The notes under the pieces were generated by a model. It did not search any database and was not told the origin of the DNA. It saw nothing but the letters and a program-made list of their open reading frames with translations. Source: Ruminococcus sp. (GTDB lineage Bacteria; Bacillota; Clostridia; Oscillospirales; Ruminococcaceae). From it: a stretch of 64,000 nt of DNA. The position numbers and the translations under genes are program-made. Position 1 is the stretch's first letter, and every line of letters begins with the position of its first letter. The DNA lies in assembly GCA_017519145.1 (NCBI GenBank), contig JAFWTA010000022.1, positions 124,001 to 188,000 on the forward strand. Direction: 5' to 3'. Shown in pieces: positions 1-7,999 of the stretch.

Positions 1-42
1 CAACAAGCGTACAACTTACGCAAGCAACTAAAAGCTATTTCT

Positions 43-62
43 CCCCGCCTTTATCGGCGGGG
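43..62 (+). other. Stem-loop upstream of ychF
   Basis: Perfect 7-bp stem CCCCGCC/GGCGGGG with the 6-nt loop TTTATC, about 30 bases before ychF. No U-run follows on either strand, so it is not a standard intrinsic terminator. It may be the base of a terminator from the preceding gene or a leader hairpin. Confidence 0.5.
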
Positions 63-92
63 AAACATATGATATGAAAGGTAAGAATAAAT

Positions 93-1187
93 ATGAAACT
101 TGGTATGGTAGGTCTGCCCAACGTGGGCAAAAGCACTCTTTTCAACGCTCTCACCAATGCAGGTGCGGAGTCGGCAAACTATCCCTTCTGCACTATCGAA
201 AAGAACGTGGGTATAGTTTCCGTCCCCGATGAGAGACTGGACAAGCTGGCTGAAATGTATGAGCCCGATAAGTTCACTCCCGCTACTCTCGAATTCGTTG
301 ACATCGCAGGTCTCGTAAAGGGAGCTTCAAAGGGCGAAGGTCTGGGAAATAAGTTCCTTGCGGATATCCGTGAGGTGGACGCCATCGTTCACGTTGTAAG
401 ATGCTTCGAGGACCCCAATATCATCCACGTTGACGGAAGCATCAATCCTCTCCGCGACATCGAGACCATCAATCTGGAGCTTATCTTCTCCGATATCGAA
501 ATGGTGGACAGACGTATCGACCGCGCCAAGAAGGCTGCAAAGGGCGATAAGAAGTACCTTGCTGAGATAGACTTCCTCGAGAGACTGAAGTCCCACCTCG
601 AAAACGGCAAGTCCGCAAGAGGCTTCGACTTCACAGACGAGGAGAGAGAGCTTATAAAGTCAACTCCCCTGCTGTCCGCTAAGCCCGTCATCTATGCGGC
701 TAACCTCAGCGAGGATGACTTCACAAACAATATCGACACTAACGAGAACTACAAGGCTGTCTGCAAGCTTGCAGAGGAGGAGCACTCCGCTGTTCTGCCT
801 ATCTGCGCTCAGATAGAGGCTGAGATCTCGGACATGGGCGACGAGGACAAGGCTATGTTCCTCAGCGAACTGGGTCTGGAAGTATCCGGTCTCAACCGTA
901 TCATCAAGGAGGGCTATGCGCTCCTCGGTCTTATCTCCTACCTCACCGCAGGCAAGCAGGAGGTCCGCGCATGGACTATTACCAAGGGCACTAAGGCTCC
1001 TCAGGCAGCAGGTAAGATACATACCGACTTCGAGAAGGGCTTTATCCGTGCAGAGGTCATCTCCTACGACGACCTTATGGCTTGCGGAAGCATGGCTGCC
1101 GCCAAGGAGAAGGGTCTTGTGCGCCTCGAGGGCAAGGAGTACGTTATGCAGGACGGAGATATAGTTCTCTTCCGTTTCAATGTATAA
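93..1187 (+). CDS. ychF: Redox-regulated ATPase YchF (Obg-related P-loop NTPase)
   Basis: 364 aa, the usual length for YchF. The N-terminal G domain opens with the P-loop GLPNVGKST (residues 7-15) and has the switch motif DIAGLVKGASKGEGLGNKFL near residue 69. A coiled-coil insertion (about 135-200) and a C-terminal TGS-like domain ending in DGDIVLFRF follow. YchF proteins bind ATP rather than GTP and associate with ribosomes; that is family knowledge. AAAGG lies 9 bases before the ATG, which supports this start. The next gene follows after 34 bases on the same strand and may be co-transcribed. Confidence 0.97.
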   Translation: MKLGMVGLPNVGKSTLFNALTNAGAESANYPFCTIEKNVGIVSVPDERLDKLAEMYEPDKFTPATLEFVDIAGLVKGASKGEGLGNKFLADIREVDAIVHVVRCFEDPNIIHVDGSINPLRDIETINLELIFSDIEMVDRRIDRAKKAAKGDKKYLAEIDFLERLKSHLENGKSARGFDFTDEERELIKSTPLLSAKPVIYAANLSEDDFTNNIDTNENYKAVCKLAEEEHSAVLPICAQIEAEISDMGDEDKAMFLSELGLEVSGLNRIIKEGYALLGLISYLTAGKQEVRAWTITKGTKAPQAAGKIHTDFEKGFIRAEVISYDDLMACGSMAAAKEKGLVRLEGKEYVMQDGDIVLFRFNV

Positions 1188-1221
1188 GTCACAGCAATAA
1201 AACCGCAGCAGGAGGGATAGA

Positions 1222-2007
1222 ATGCAGGATAATACCGTGAATAACACTCCCGATCAGCAGCAGGCTGACAGAATAAGAAAGGCTGAAGCAAAGGTTGCAG
1301 CTATGTTCGCAAATGCCAAGTCAAAAAACAAGCGTCCTGTAAAAAAGCGCAGCTCCCGCTCTGAGGACACGGCTCCTGTTCTGCCCTTTGTTCCGCCTGT
1401 CAGGCAGGAAAGCAAAGTGCCTGAGGACACATCTCCCCGTGAGGAAAATGTTCCTGCGGAAACGGAAAAAGCAGTCCCCGAAACAGCCGCAGATATCACG
1501 TCGGATATCAGAAACGATGCCGCCGAAGCCGTCAGCGAGACCGACAAGGTCTCGGAAGCTGAGGCAAAAGTTGCGGCTATGTTCGCAAGTGCTAAATCCA
1601 AGAGCAAGGCTCCAAGCAAACTCACCCGCGATATTTTCGCCGATAAAAAGGCAGAGACTACCAGTGATGCCGAAATATCACAGGAGCTGAAAACCGCTGA
1701 GGACAAGCTGGACGCTCTCTTTGCCGATGCACAGGCTCAGAATGCCAATGAGAAAAAAGACGGTGACCTTGCGAGACTGGTCACGGAGGTCATGATACTT
1801 GAGTTCATCGGGCTCTTTATCCTGTTTGCCGCACTTCACTCCAGCGTTCCCGGCTTTTCCATCGTGGGCGTTATCATGCCTGCCACTGTGGGCATACTCT
1901 ACAGAATGTACGCCAAACAGCTGACTCTCATGGAAGCTGTCTCAAAATGCAAGCTCCACATCTTCATTTCCCTTTTTATATTTGTGTGTGCTATGCTTTC
2001 TGTGTGA
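1222..2007 (+). CDS. Membrane protein with three imperfect N-terminal repeats, function unknown
   Basis: 261 aa. Family not recognised. The N-terminal two thirds is charged and low complexity and holds three copies of a repeat around AEAKVAAMFANAKSK (residues 16-30), AEAKVAAMFASAKSK (about 113-127) and AEDKLDALFADAQAQ (about 159-173). The C-terminal 75 residues contain two to three hydrophobic segments (near 193-215, 217-235 and 243-260), so the repeats probably face the cytoplasm on a membrane anchor. GGAGG precedes the ATG. It lies directly behind ychF and before the glutamine-synthetase-like gene, but a 269-base structured gap separates it from the latter. The repeats may bind nucleic acid or a partner protein; this is a guess from their basic flanks. 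Confidence 0.8.
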   Translation: MQDNTVNNTPDQQQADRIRKAEAKVAAMFANAKSKNKRPVKKRSSRSEDTAPVLPFVPPVRQESKVPEDTSPREENVPAETEKAVPETAADITSDIRNDAAEAVSETDKVSEAEAKVAAMFASAKSKSKAPSKLTRDIFADKKAETTSDAEISQELKTAEDKLDALFADAQAQNANEKKDGDLARLVTEVMILEFIGLFILFAALHSSVPGFSIVGVIMPATVGILYRMYAKQLTLMEAVSKCKLHIFISLFIFVCAMLSV

Positions 2008-2008
2008 T

Positions 2009-2020
2009 ACTGACGTCAGT
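2009..2020. repeat. Perfect 12-bp palindrome after the membrane-protein gene
   Basis: ACTGACGTCAGT begins two bases after the stop codon of the preceding gene. A second perfect palindrome, ATACAGCGCTGTAT, lies at 2032-2045. They could be operators for a dimeric regulator of the downstream gene; nothing else supports this. Confidence 0.4.
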
Positions 2021-2155
2021 TCGTATAAAATATACAGCGCTGTATGGGCGGTCTCCCGTTTCATTGGGGAGCACCTGTTATCACCCCTTTCTGTAAGTGG
2101 GCTGAAAACGCCCCAAAAACAACCCTTTTCCGTTGTATATCATAAAAAATTAACA

Positions 2156-2197
2156 TCTGTTCTGCGTATTGCACAAATACAAGGAACAGAATTTGTG
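2156..2197 (+). promoter_or_regulatory. Mutually exclusive stems in the leader of the glutamine-synthetase-like gene
   Basis: Stem A pairs TCTGTTC (2156-2162) with GAACAGA (2184-2190) and encloses an inner GTATT/AATAC pairing (2166-2170/2176-2180). Stem B pairs CACAAAT (2172-2178) with ATTTGTG (2191-2197). A and B share bases and cannot form together, as in an RNA switch. No U-tract follows either stem. Confidence 0.45.
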
Positions 2198-2225
2198 TGT
2201 TATCACTGTAATAGCTTGTTGTATA

Positions 2226-2249
2226 GGCAGCATCAATGACGCTGCTGCC
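2226..2249 (+). promoter_or_regulatory. Candidate ANTAR-target RNA hairpin (P2-like hexaloop)
   Basis: A 9-bp stem with one T-C mismatch (GGCAGCATC with GCTGCTGCC) closes the 6-nt loop AATGAC. ANTAR proteins bind paired hairpins whose hexanucleotide loops carry A at position 1 and G at position 4; this loop fits. It ends 27 bases before the ATG of the GS-like gene, which is itself followed by an ANTAR gene. The partner hairpin P1 is not clear: the best candidate stem (2172-2197) does not have a matching hexaloop. Confidence 0.55.
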
Positions 2250-2276
2250 TGAAATAAATTAACTGGAGGTCTTTCA

Positions 2277-3572
2277 ATGAGCTTTTCTCCTAAAGAGATA
2301 CTTAAATTCGTTGAAGAGAACGACGTAAAATTCATCAGACTTACCTTCTGCGATATGTTCGGTAATCTCAAGAATGTTGCTATAATGCCAAATGAGCTGC
2401 CGAGAGCATTTGAGTACGGCATCCCCTTCGACGCTTCATGTATTGCAGAGGGCTGCTCCGACCTGCTTCTCGTCCCCGATATCTCTACTCTTTCCGTTCT
2501 CCCGTGGAGACCTAAGTCAGGCCGCGTTGTACGCTTCTTCTGCGCCCTCAAAAATACCGACGGAAGCGACTATGTGGGCGATATGCGTACTGAGCTCACA
2601 AACTATATCAATAAGCTCCGTCTGGACGGATATTCCTGCGAAATGGGCACAAAATGCGAGTTCTACCTCTTTGAGCTGGACGAACGCGGCGAGCCGACCA
2701 AGATACCTCACGACAAGGGCGGCTACCTTGATGTCGCTCCCCTTGATAAGTGCGAGAACGCAAGGCGTGAGATCTGCCTCTCTCTGGAGGAAATGGGCAT
2801 GAGTCCCAAAAGCTCATGTCATAAGCACGGTCCCGCTCAGAATGAGATAGAGTTCCGCGAGAGCGAACCTATCACCGCTGCCGACAATATGGTCCACTAC
2901 AAGACCGTGGTCAAGTCCATTGCGGCTCAGAGCGGCCTTTTCGCTTCGTTCATGCCAAAGCCTCTCCCCGATGAGCACGGAAGCGCTCTAAGCATCTCCA
3001 TAAGCCTTAAAAAGGGCGGCGAGAATATCTTCGGGGATGATATAAATGCTATGCCGAATGAGGGAAAATGCTTCATTTCAGGCGTTCTCCGCAGAATGAG
3101 AGAGATAACCGCTTTCCTCAACTGCACCACCAACTCCTATAAGCGCTTCGGCATCGGCTATGCTCCCAAGTACGTCAACTGGTCCTCCGAGAACTGCGCT
3201 CAGCTCATAAGAGTACCTAAGCCTGTGGGCATCTCTCCCCGTATCGAGATCCGCTCAGCTGACGCCTGCTGCAATCCCTATATCACTTTCAAGCTCATCC
3301 TTGCCGCAGGCATTGAGGGTATACAGTCCCGTGACTGCTCACTCTTTGAAAGCGCTATGCACAGCGGCGAGAACTGCGACCTGTTCCAGCCGCTCCCCTC
3401 TACTCTCGAGGAGGCTGCAGCTATCGCTAAAAAAAGCGGATTCGTCATAGACAACCTCTCCAGAGAGATACGAAATAACGTTTTCGCTCAGCTGGACAGA
3501 CAGATAGAGGACTACGACAGAGCCGCTGATAAGGACAGGTTCGAGGAAGAGTCCTACTTTAAGTTCGTGTGA
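2277..3572 (+). CDS. Glutamine-synthetase-family protein lacking several catalytic residues
   Basis: 431 aa, slightly short for type I glutamine synthetase (about 440-470). The beta-grasp start (CDMFGNLKN, 25-33), QNE (188-190), FMPKPL (225-230), NSYKR (286-290) and RIEIR (322-326) mark the family. Many active-site positions differ from canonical GlnA, judged by eye against the family motifs. The first Glu of GPECEF is Lys126 (GTKCEF). Both His of GSGMHxH are Ser239 and Ser241 (HGSALSIS). The flap Glu of GYEAP is missing (GYAP, 294-297). The Arg of the NRS motif is gone (SSENC, 303-307). It may therefore be a sensor or structural homologue rather than a working ammonia ligase. GGAGG precedes the ATG. 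The ANTAR gene starts 8 bases after its stop, and an ANTAR-like RNA hairpin precedes it. A glnA-type call would be defensible by homology alone. Confidence 0.9.
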   Translation: MSFSPKEILKFVEENDVKFIRLTFCDMFGNLKNVAIMPNELPRAFEYGIPFDASCIAEGCSDLLLVPDISTLSVLPWRPKSGRVVRFFCALKNTDGSDYVGDMRTELTNYINKLRLDGYSCEMGTKCEFYLFELDERGEPTKIPHDKGGYLDVAPLDKCENARREICLSLEEMGMSPKSSCHKHGPAQNEIEFRESEPITAADNMVHYKTVVKSIAAQSGLFASFMPKPLPDEHGSALSISISLKKGGENIFGDDINAMPNEGKCFISGVLRRMREITAFLNCTTNSYKRFGIGYAPKYVNWSSENCAQLIRVPKPVGISPRIEIRSADACCNPYITFKLILAAGIEGIQSRDCSLFESAMHSGENCDLFQPLPSTLEEAAAIAKKSGFVIDNLSREIRNNVFAQLDRQIEDYDRAADKDRFEEESYFKFV

Positions 3573-3580
3573 GGGAATAA

Positions 3581-4150
3581 ATGGAAAGAGCACTTATTGT
3601 TTCCGCCAATAACGAGGTCGGAGAGCTTGCAGAACAGCTCCTCAGGATAGAGGGCTGCGGCAGGATAGCTTCGGCTGTCAGCGGAAGTGAAGCCAGAAGG
3701 CTTGTGAAAAACGACACTGAGCCTGAGCTGGTCATCATCAATACTCCCCTGTCCGATGAGTTCGGTCATGAGCTGGCAGAAATGATAGCCGATAACACTT
3801 CTGCCGGTATCATTCTCATCTGCGGCAGCGATGTCTCAGACGAGATCGCTGACAGAGTCTCAGACAGCGGTATAAACGTCCTCGCAAGACCTGTCACAAG
3901 AGAGCTCCTTCAGCGCACCATAAGGCTGGTCATAGCCGCAAGAGTCCGTATGGCAGGAGTTAAGGAAGAAAGCTCCGATATTCTCAGCCGAATAGAGGAA
4001 ATGCGCACCATCAACCGCGCTAAAACTACCCTTATGAAGTACCTGAAGTTCACTGAGCCTCAGGCTCATAAATACATCGAAAAGCAGGCTATGAACAACC
4101 GCCAGACCCGTCTTGAGGTGGCAGTCCGCATACTTGCTCAGTATGAATGA
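3581..4150 (+). CDS. ANTAR-domain RNA-binding antiterminator with a degenerate receiver domain
   Basis: 189 aa. Residues 1-118 have the response-regulator fold. The phosphoacceptor position is Asn54 (VIINTPL), the acidic pair near the start is replaced by SANNE (8-12), and the usual Lys-Pro is Arg-Pro (ARPVT). It is thus a pseudo-receiver that probably does not accept phosphate. Residues about 132-189 form an ANTAR domain (INRAKTTLMKYLKFTEPQAH, ending in VAVRILAQYE). ANTAR domains bind paired RNA hairpins and prevent termination. The gene sits 8 bases behind the GS-like gene with GAGGG before its ATG. It may read the nitrogen state through contact with its neighbour; that is inference. Confidence 0.92.
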   Translation: MERALIVSANNEVGELAEQLLRIEGCGRIASAVSGSEARRLVKNDTEPELVIINTPLSDEFGHELAEMIADNTSAGIILICGSDVSDEIADRVSDSGINVLARPVTRELLQRTIRLVIAARVRMAGVKEESSDILSRIEEMRTINRAKTTLMKYLKFTEPQAHKYIEKQAMNNRQTRLEVAVRILAQYE

Positions 4151-4529
4151 TATGAGCGAAAAATACATTGCGGTCATAACCGACAGGCAAAATGACAGCG
4201 AGTCTAACCTCTCTGTTTTTACCTGTGAGTACGAAAAGGACGGCGTGAAGCAGACTGCGACATACAAAGACGGTACCCACATGATCGTCGATGTGGGCAG
4301 TACCATCGAGATAACAGTGGAGAATGGAAAAATAATCGGCACCAATGTTGATAAGATCGTCCGCTCAAACAACATACTTATGCTGGTATGCCTGTTTATC
4401 TTTATCGCTGTTGTGGTGCTGCTCTTTGTGTGGTTCGTAAAGACAAGATACATTGCCGTCCGTATCGGTATAGGCGTTTTTGCGGCGGCATTTTACATTT
4501 TTACTCATATGCCGTCAAAACAAAAGTAA
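4143..4529 (+). CDS. Small membrane protein, function unknown
   Basis: 128 aa from the ATG that overlaps the stop of the ANTAR gene. The reading frame is open to 4113, and a second ATG lies at 4152. No clear ribosome binding site is seen, so translational coupling is likely. The N-terminal 75 residues are soluble and resemble a small beta domain (YIAVITDRQND, TATYKDGTHMIVDVGSTIEI). Two transmembrane segments follow (about 78-100 and 104-122). The arrangement is loosely like DUF3592 proteins, but I do not claim membership. Position suggests co-transcription with the GS-like/ANTAR pair. Confidence 0.75.
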   Translation: MNDMSEKYIAVITDRQNDSESNLSVFTCEYEKDGVKQTATYKDGTHMIVDVGSTIEITVENGKIIGTNVDKIVRSNNILMLVCLFIFIAVVVLLFVWFVKTRYIAVRIGIGVFAAAFYIFTHMPSKQK

Positions 4530-4552
4530 ACAGCTTTCAATAAGCAATTATT

Positions 4553-5647
4553 ATGAAGAAAACTATATTACCATTCGTCATTGCTGCCATGGTGCTTACA
4601 GGCTGCGACAGCAAAGAGCAAAAAACGCTGAACAAGCAGTATATCAGCACTGCAAAGGCAAATGCCGTTAAGTATATCGAGGACAAGTACGGCTTTACAC
4701 CGGAGATCAGAAGTGCAGAACAGGAAAGAGAATATGGCTGGATAAACTCTGATCCCCTGTCTACGGTATACATCCGTATGAACCACAATGATCGGGATTT
4801 CGGTGTGTATATAGACGGTGCAACAGATAATACCGACGGATATGACAATTATCAGTCTGAGGATATTGCCGATTACTTCTGTTCTGCTATCTCTGATATA
4901 ACAGGCAAGCCTGTGCAGCTTACACTGAAAGGCGGAATGGTTCAGACAAGCTTTGATCCCATAGAAAATGAATGTATCAATATGTATTCGGAGAGCTTCG
5001 AGACTTCTGCTCCAGAGGAGTTTTTCAGCAGCAGCCGCTGCTCTGTCCTTGTGGAATATGTGAATACCGATATTTCTTCAATTAAGAAAAAAGACCTGCC
5101 CGAATACCTGTTCAGCGAAGATAATAATAACGAGATAACTCTGGTCTCTTATCGGGATAAGGATCACGTTGGACTGTACGACCAGAGCTCCATGCTCCCC
5201 TTTCATGCGGAGTGCAGGACGATCATCAGCAACAACGGAACTGTCCATGAGGATTACTCTCTCGGACAGGCGGGAGATATGTCCTATTATATCAGGAACG
5301 AGGACAGCAGCGCGGTCACTGTCAGGGAGGTCGTCCCCGATAACAGCTCTGAATGGAACGATGAATTCTTTACCGCAGAGACAGCTTCAAAAGCCTATTC
5401 CTTCAAATGTGACCATGACTGCGAAGTGAATATCTTCTTTCCTAAGTCTGCTATCGACCCCATCGCTCCAAATGCCCGCAGAATTCATCGGGAACTCGGT
5501 ATCTGCCGCGGTTCAGGCAGCAGCCGCTCCTTTGATACATATAATCTCATGGATTTAAATGATGAGTATGAGATATGCAGTTTTAACCTTAATGCCCATC
5601 AGGAAGCTTATATTGTCTTCCTTCATCTGACAAATGTAAAAAAATAA
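4553..5647 (+). CDS. Predicted lipoprotein, function unknown
   Basis: 364 aa. It begins MKKTILPFVIAAMVLTGC, a type II signal peptide with the lipobox LTGC, so Cys18 should be lipidated and the protein held on the outer face of the membrane. The rest is polar with scattered aromatic residues; no family was recognised. No Shine-Dalgarno sequence is obvious before the ATG. It is the last gene of the plus-strand block and is followed within a few bases by a terminator. Codon use resembles the neighbours, though the gene is slightly more AT-rich. Confidence 0.8.
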   Translation: MKKTILPFVIAAMVLTGCDSKEQKTLNKQYISTAKANAVKYIEDKYGFTPEIRSAEQEREYGWINSDPLSTVYIRMNHNDRDFGVYIDGATDNTDGYDNYQSEDIADYFCSAISDITGKPVQLTLKGGMVQTSFDPIENECINMYSESFETSAPEEFFSSSRCSVLVEYVNTDISSIKKKDLPEYLFSEDNNNEITLVSYRDKDHVGLYDQSSMLPFHAECRTIISNNGTVHEDYSLGQAGDMSYYIRNEDSSAVTVREVVPDNSSEWNDEFFTAETASKAYSFKCDHDCEVNIFFPKSAIDPIAPNARRIHRELGICRGSGSSRSFDTYNLMDLNDEYEICSFNLNAHQEAYIVFLHLTNVKK

Positions 5648-5680
5648 AAAAACCCCACGGTCAACCGCTGGGGTTTTTTC
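5646..5680. terminator. Bidirectional intrinsic terminator
   Basis: Stem CCCCA-CGG/CCG-C-TGGGG with a TCAA loop, A-run on one side and TTTTTT on the other. It lies between the convergent lipoprotein and CD1247-type genes and can serve both. Confidence 0.85.
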
Positions 5681-5745
5681 ATCACAATAATAAAAGCTGC
5701 GGATAATCGCTATCCGCAGCTTGTTTTACGATCCTTTGCGATCTC

Positions 5746-6237
5746 TTACTTCTCGGGCTCTTCGTCCTTGTCTTCAAAGTCCTCAATAGTAAGATCATCA
5801 TAATCGAACTCAAGGAGCTCATCGCAGTTAGGACAGTTTATTGATCCCTCTTCGATCATGCCCTCGTCAAGGAGAATGGTGTCTCCGCAGGTGGGGCAGG
5901 TGATCTCATAAAGCTCATCGTCCTCGTCATCGAAATCAAAATCGTCCTCATCGTCATCCCAGTCGTCATCTTCGTCGCAGGTGTCGCAGTCGCCGTCGCA
6001 CTCGTCACAGTCAAGATCATCATAGAAATCATCCTCTACTGCGCCAAGATCCTCGTCAAGGATATCGCACAGCTCTGTGAGCTCGTCTACCTGTGACTGG
6101 AGATCCTCAACATAGAGCACCAGCTCGGACATTACCTCTGACATCTGGATGAGAGCCTTGCCCTCCTTTGTAGATGCGTCGATCTCAAGACCGTCGATAA
6201 GTCCCTGTAAATATGACATTTTCTCGGTAAGCTTCAT
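5746..6237 (-). CDS. CD1247-type N-terminal domain protein with acidic, Cys-rich zinc-ribbon tail
   Basis: 163 aa. Residues 1-70 form a helical domain (MSYLQGLIDGLEID, MSELVLYVEDLQSQVDEL) like that of the Clostridia family named after CD1247. Next comes an extremely acidic stretch containing CDECDGDCDTCDEDDD, then a CPTCG...CPNCDE pair typical of a zinc ribbon (about 110-145). Its function is not known. It lies 43 bases downstream of efp on the same strand, suggesting a link to translation. AGGAGGAG precedes the ATG. The first Cys cluster may bind a second metal. Confidence 0.85.
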   Translation of the reverse strand: MKLTEKMSYLQGLIDGLEIDASTKEGKALIQMSEVMSELVLYVEDLQSQVDELTELCDILDEDLGAVEDDFYDDLDCDECDGDCDTCDEDDDWDDDEDDFDFDDEDDELYEITCPTCGDTILLDEGMIEEGSINCPNCDELLEFDYDDLTIEDFEDKDEEPEK

Positions 6238-6280
6238 AACAAGCTCCTCCTCTCAAAATAGTATCGCGTTAAACGGGAGC

Positions 6281-6838
6281 TTATGCTCTTGACATATACT
6301 CGCCTGTTCTTGTGTCAACCTGAATGATCTCGCCTTCGTCGATGAAGAGCGGAACCTTGATCTCTGCGCCTGTCTCAAGTGTTGCAGGCTTTGTTGCGTT
6401 TGTAGCTGTATCGCCCTTGAAGCCGGGGTCTGTCTGTGTTACCTTCAGCTCAACGAAGTTGGGGGGCTCTACGCCGAATACGTTGCCCTTGTATGACAGG
6501 ATCTTACAAATCATCTCTTCCTTAACAAACTTGAAGTTGTCGCCGAGTGTGGAAGCGCTGATCGGTACCTGCTCATATGTCTCAAGGTCCATGAAGTAGT
6601 AAAGCTCGCCGTCGTTGTAGCTGTACTGCATATCCTTTCTCTCAACGAAAGCTGTAGGGAACTTTGCTGTGGGGTTGAAAGAAGTTTCTACAACTGAACC
6701 TGTGATTACGTTCTTGTATTTAGTTCTTACAAAAGCAGCTCCCTTACCGGGCTTAACGTGCTGGAATTCAACGACCTGAACAACCTGTCCGTCAAGCTCA
6801 AAGGTAACGCCGTTTCTGAAATCTCCTGCTGAAATCAT
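6281..6838 (-). CDS. efp: Translation elongation factor P
   Basis: 185 aa from the ATG preceded by GGAGG; an open frame extends to 6907 but the longer N-terminus does not fit the family. EF-P relieves ribosome stalling at polyproline. The first KOW-like domain carries the tip lysine K32 in [10 protein letters not shown], the position modified in many bacteria. The middle and C-terminal OB domains follow, with the end [17 protein letters not shown] typical of EF-P. It has its own promoter in the gap before the M24 peptidase gene. No modification enzyme is seen in the window. Confidence 0.97.
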   Translation of the reverse strand: MISAGDFRNGVTFELDGQVVQVVEFQHVKPGKGAAFVRTKYKNVITGSVVETSFNPTAKFPTAFVERKDMQYSYNDGELYYFMDLETYEQVPISASTLGDNFKFVKEEMICKILSYKGNVFGVEPPNFVELKVTQTDPGFKGDTATNATKPATLETGAEIKVPLFIDEGEIIQVDTRTGEYMSRA

Positions 6839-6878
6839 TATAAATACCTCCGTATTTTTCAAATTAATATGATACTTT

Positions 6879-6907
6879 ATTTTATCACATTTCAGGAATT
6901 TTTGCAA
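6879..6907 (-). promoter_or_regulatory. efp promoter
   Basis: On the minus strand TTGCAA (6902-6907) and TAAAAT (6879-6884) are separated by 17 bases, about 40 bases before the efp start. Confidence 0.6.
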
Positions 6908-6924
6908 TACCTAAAGCGATATTC

Positions 6925-7989
6925 TTATAAAGTTATGAGATTTTTTGCACTTTTTGTCAAGTTTTCGCAGCCGTTTTCGGTCAAAATGACAAAATCCTCT
7001 ATACGGACTCCGAATTTTCCTGCGATGTATATACCCGGCTCCACCGTCACTACTACGCCCTCATTGAGAGGAAGCTTGTAGTTCGGTGAGGCATTGGGCT
7101 TTTCGTGTATCTCCATGCCTACGCCGTGTCCCAGCGAATGTCCGAAGCAGCTTCCGTAGCCTGCCTTTTCGATGATGTCTCTTGACACCTTGTCAAGCTC
7201 ACTGCCCAGTATGCCTGCCTTGGCAGCCTCTATGCCTGCAAGCTGCGCGCTGAGCACTATGTCATATACCTTGCGCATCTCATCAGTGGGCTCCCCTACG
7301 CAGACCGTTCTGGTCATGTCGCTGTGGTAGCCGTTGTACACCGCACCGAAGTCCATGAGGACGAAATCGCCGCTCTCCACCTTCTTGTCGGAGGGGACTC
7401 CGTGGGGCATTGAGGTATTTGCGCCCGAAAGTACTATTGTCTCGAAGGAGAGGTCCTCCGCTCCGTAGGCAAACATCAGGCGGTTGAGCTCAAGTGCTAT
7501 CTCGCGCTCGGTGACTCCCACCTTTATAAAGCCCATAAGCTCCTCCAGAGCCTTCTCAGCTATCTCCTGAGCCTTCTTTATGCAGGCTATCTCCTCGCTG
7601 TCCTTGGAGGCTCTCAGCGTGGATATGGCGTTGCTCAGTGAGTCATTATGGATAAAGGTAAGGTCTGTGAAGAAGTGCTCGTAGGCGTTGAGCTCCTTGA
7701 CCGTCATGGTCTCGGACTCTATGGCAACGGACTCTGCACCGTGCTTTTTCAGCAGCTCCATGAGCTGAGGGTAGAGCTTCTTCAGCTCGATGACCTCGGC
7801 ATCCTTTACCGTTGCTCTTGCCTTTTCTATGTAGCGGAAATCTATGAGCAGGTACGCTTTCTCGGGGAATGCGAGTATCACTCCTGCCGAGGACTTCATG
7901 CCTGTGAAGTAACGCCTGTTTATGTCAGAGGTTATGAGTACGCAGTCCGCACCCTCAAATATTTCAAAAAGTCTGTCAAATCTGGTCAT
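6925..7989 (-). CDS. M24 family Xaa-Pro aminopeptidase/dipeptidase
   Basis: 354 aa from the ATG with GAGGTG upstream; the frame is open to 8049. An N-terminal creatinase-like domain (FDRLFEIFEGADCVLITSDI) is followed by a pita-bread domain. Its metal ligands are visible in VLMDFGAVYNGYHSDMTRT (two Asp), GHSLGHGVG (His), TVEPGIYI (Glu) and GVRIEDFV (Glu). The enzyme should release N-terminal residues next to proline and probably uses two Mn ions. It sits between aroQ and efp, the common aroQ-pepQ-efp order in Firmicutes, which suggests a role in peptide turnover linked to EF-P clients. Confidence 0.93.
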   Translation of the reverse strand: MTRFDRLFEIFEGADCVLITSDINRRYFTGMKSSAGVILAFPEKAYLLIDFRYIEKARATVKDAEVIELKKLYPQLMELLKKHGAESVAIESETMTVKELNAYEHFFTDLTFIHNDSLSNAISTLRASKDSEEIACIKKAQEIAEKALEELMGFIKVGVTEREIALELNRLMFAYGAEDLSFETIVLSGANTSMPHGVPSDKKVESGDFVLMDFGAVYNGYHSDMTRTVCVGEPTDEMRKVYDIVLSAQLAGIEAAKAGILGSELDKVSRDIIEKAGYGSCFGHSLGHGVGMEIHEKPNASPNYKLPLNEGVVVTVEPGIYIAGKFGVRIEDFVILTENGCENLTKSAKNLITL

Positions 7990-7999
7990 GCAGCACCTC

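Noticed and set aside
2172..2197. P1 hairpin of the ANTAR motif
   Set aside because: The stem is good, but the apical loop is 8-12 bases and lacks the A1/G4 hexaloop pattern. Only the second hairpin (2226-2249) fits.
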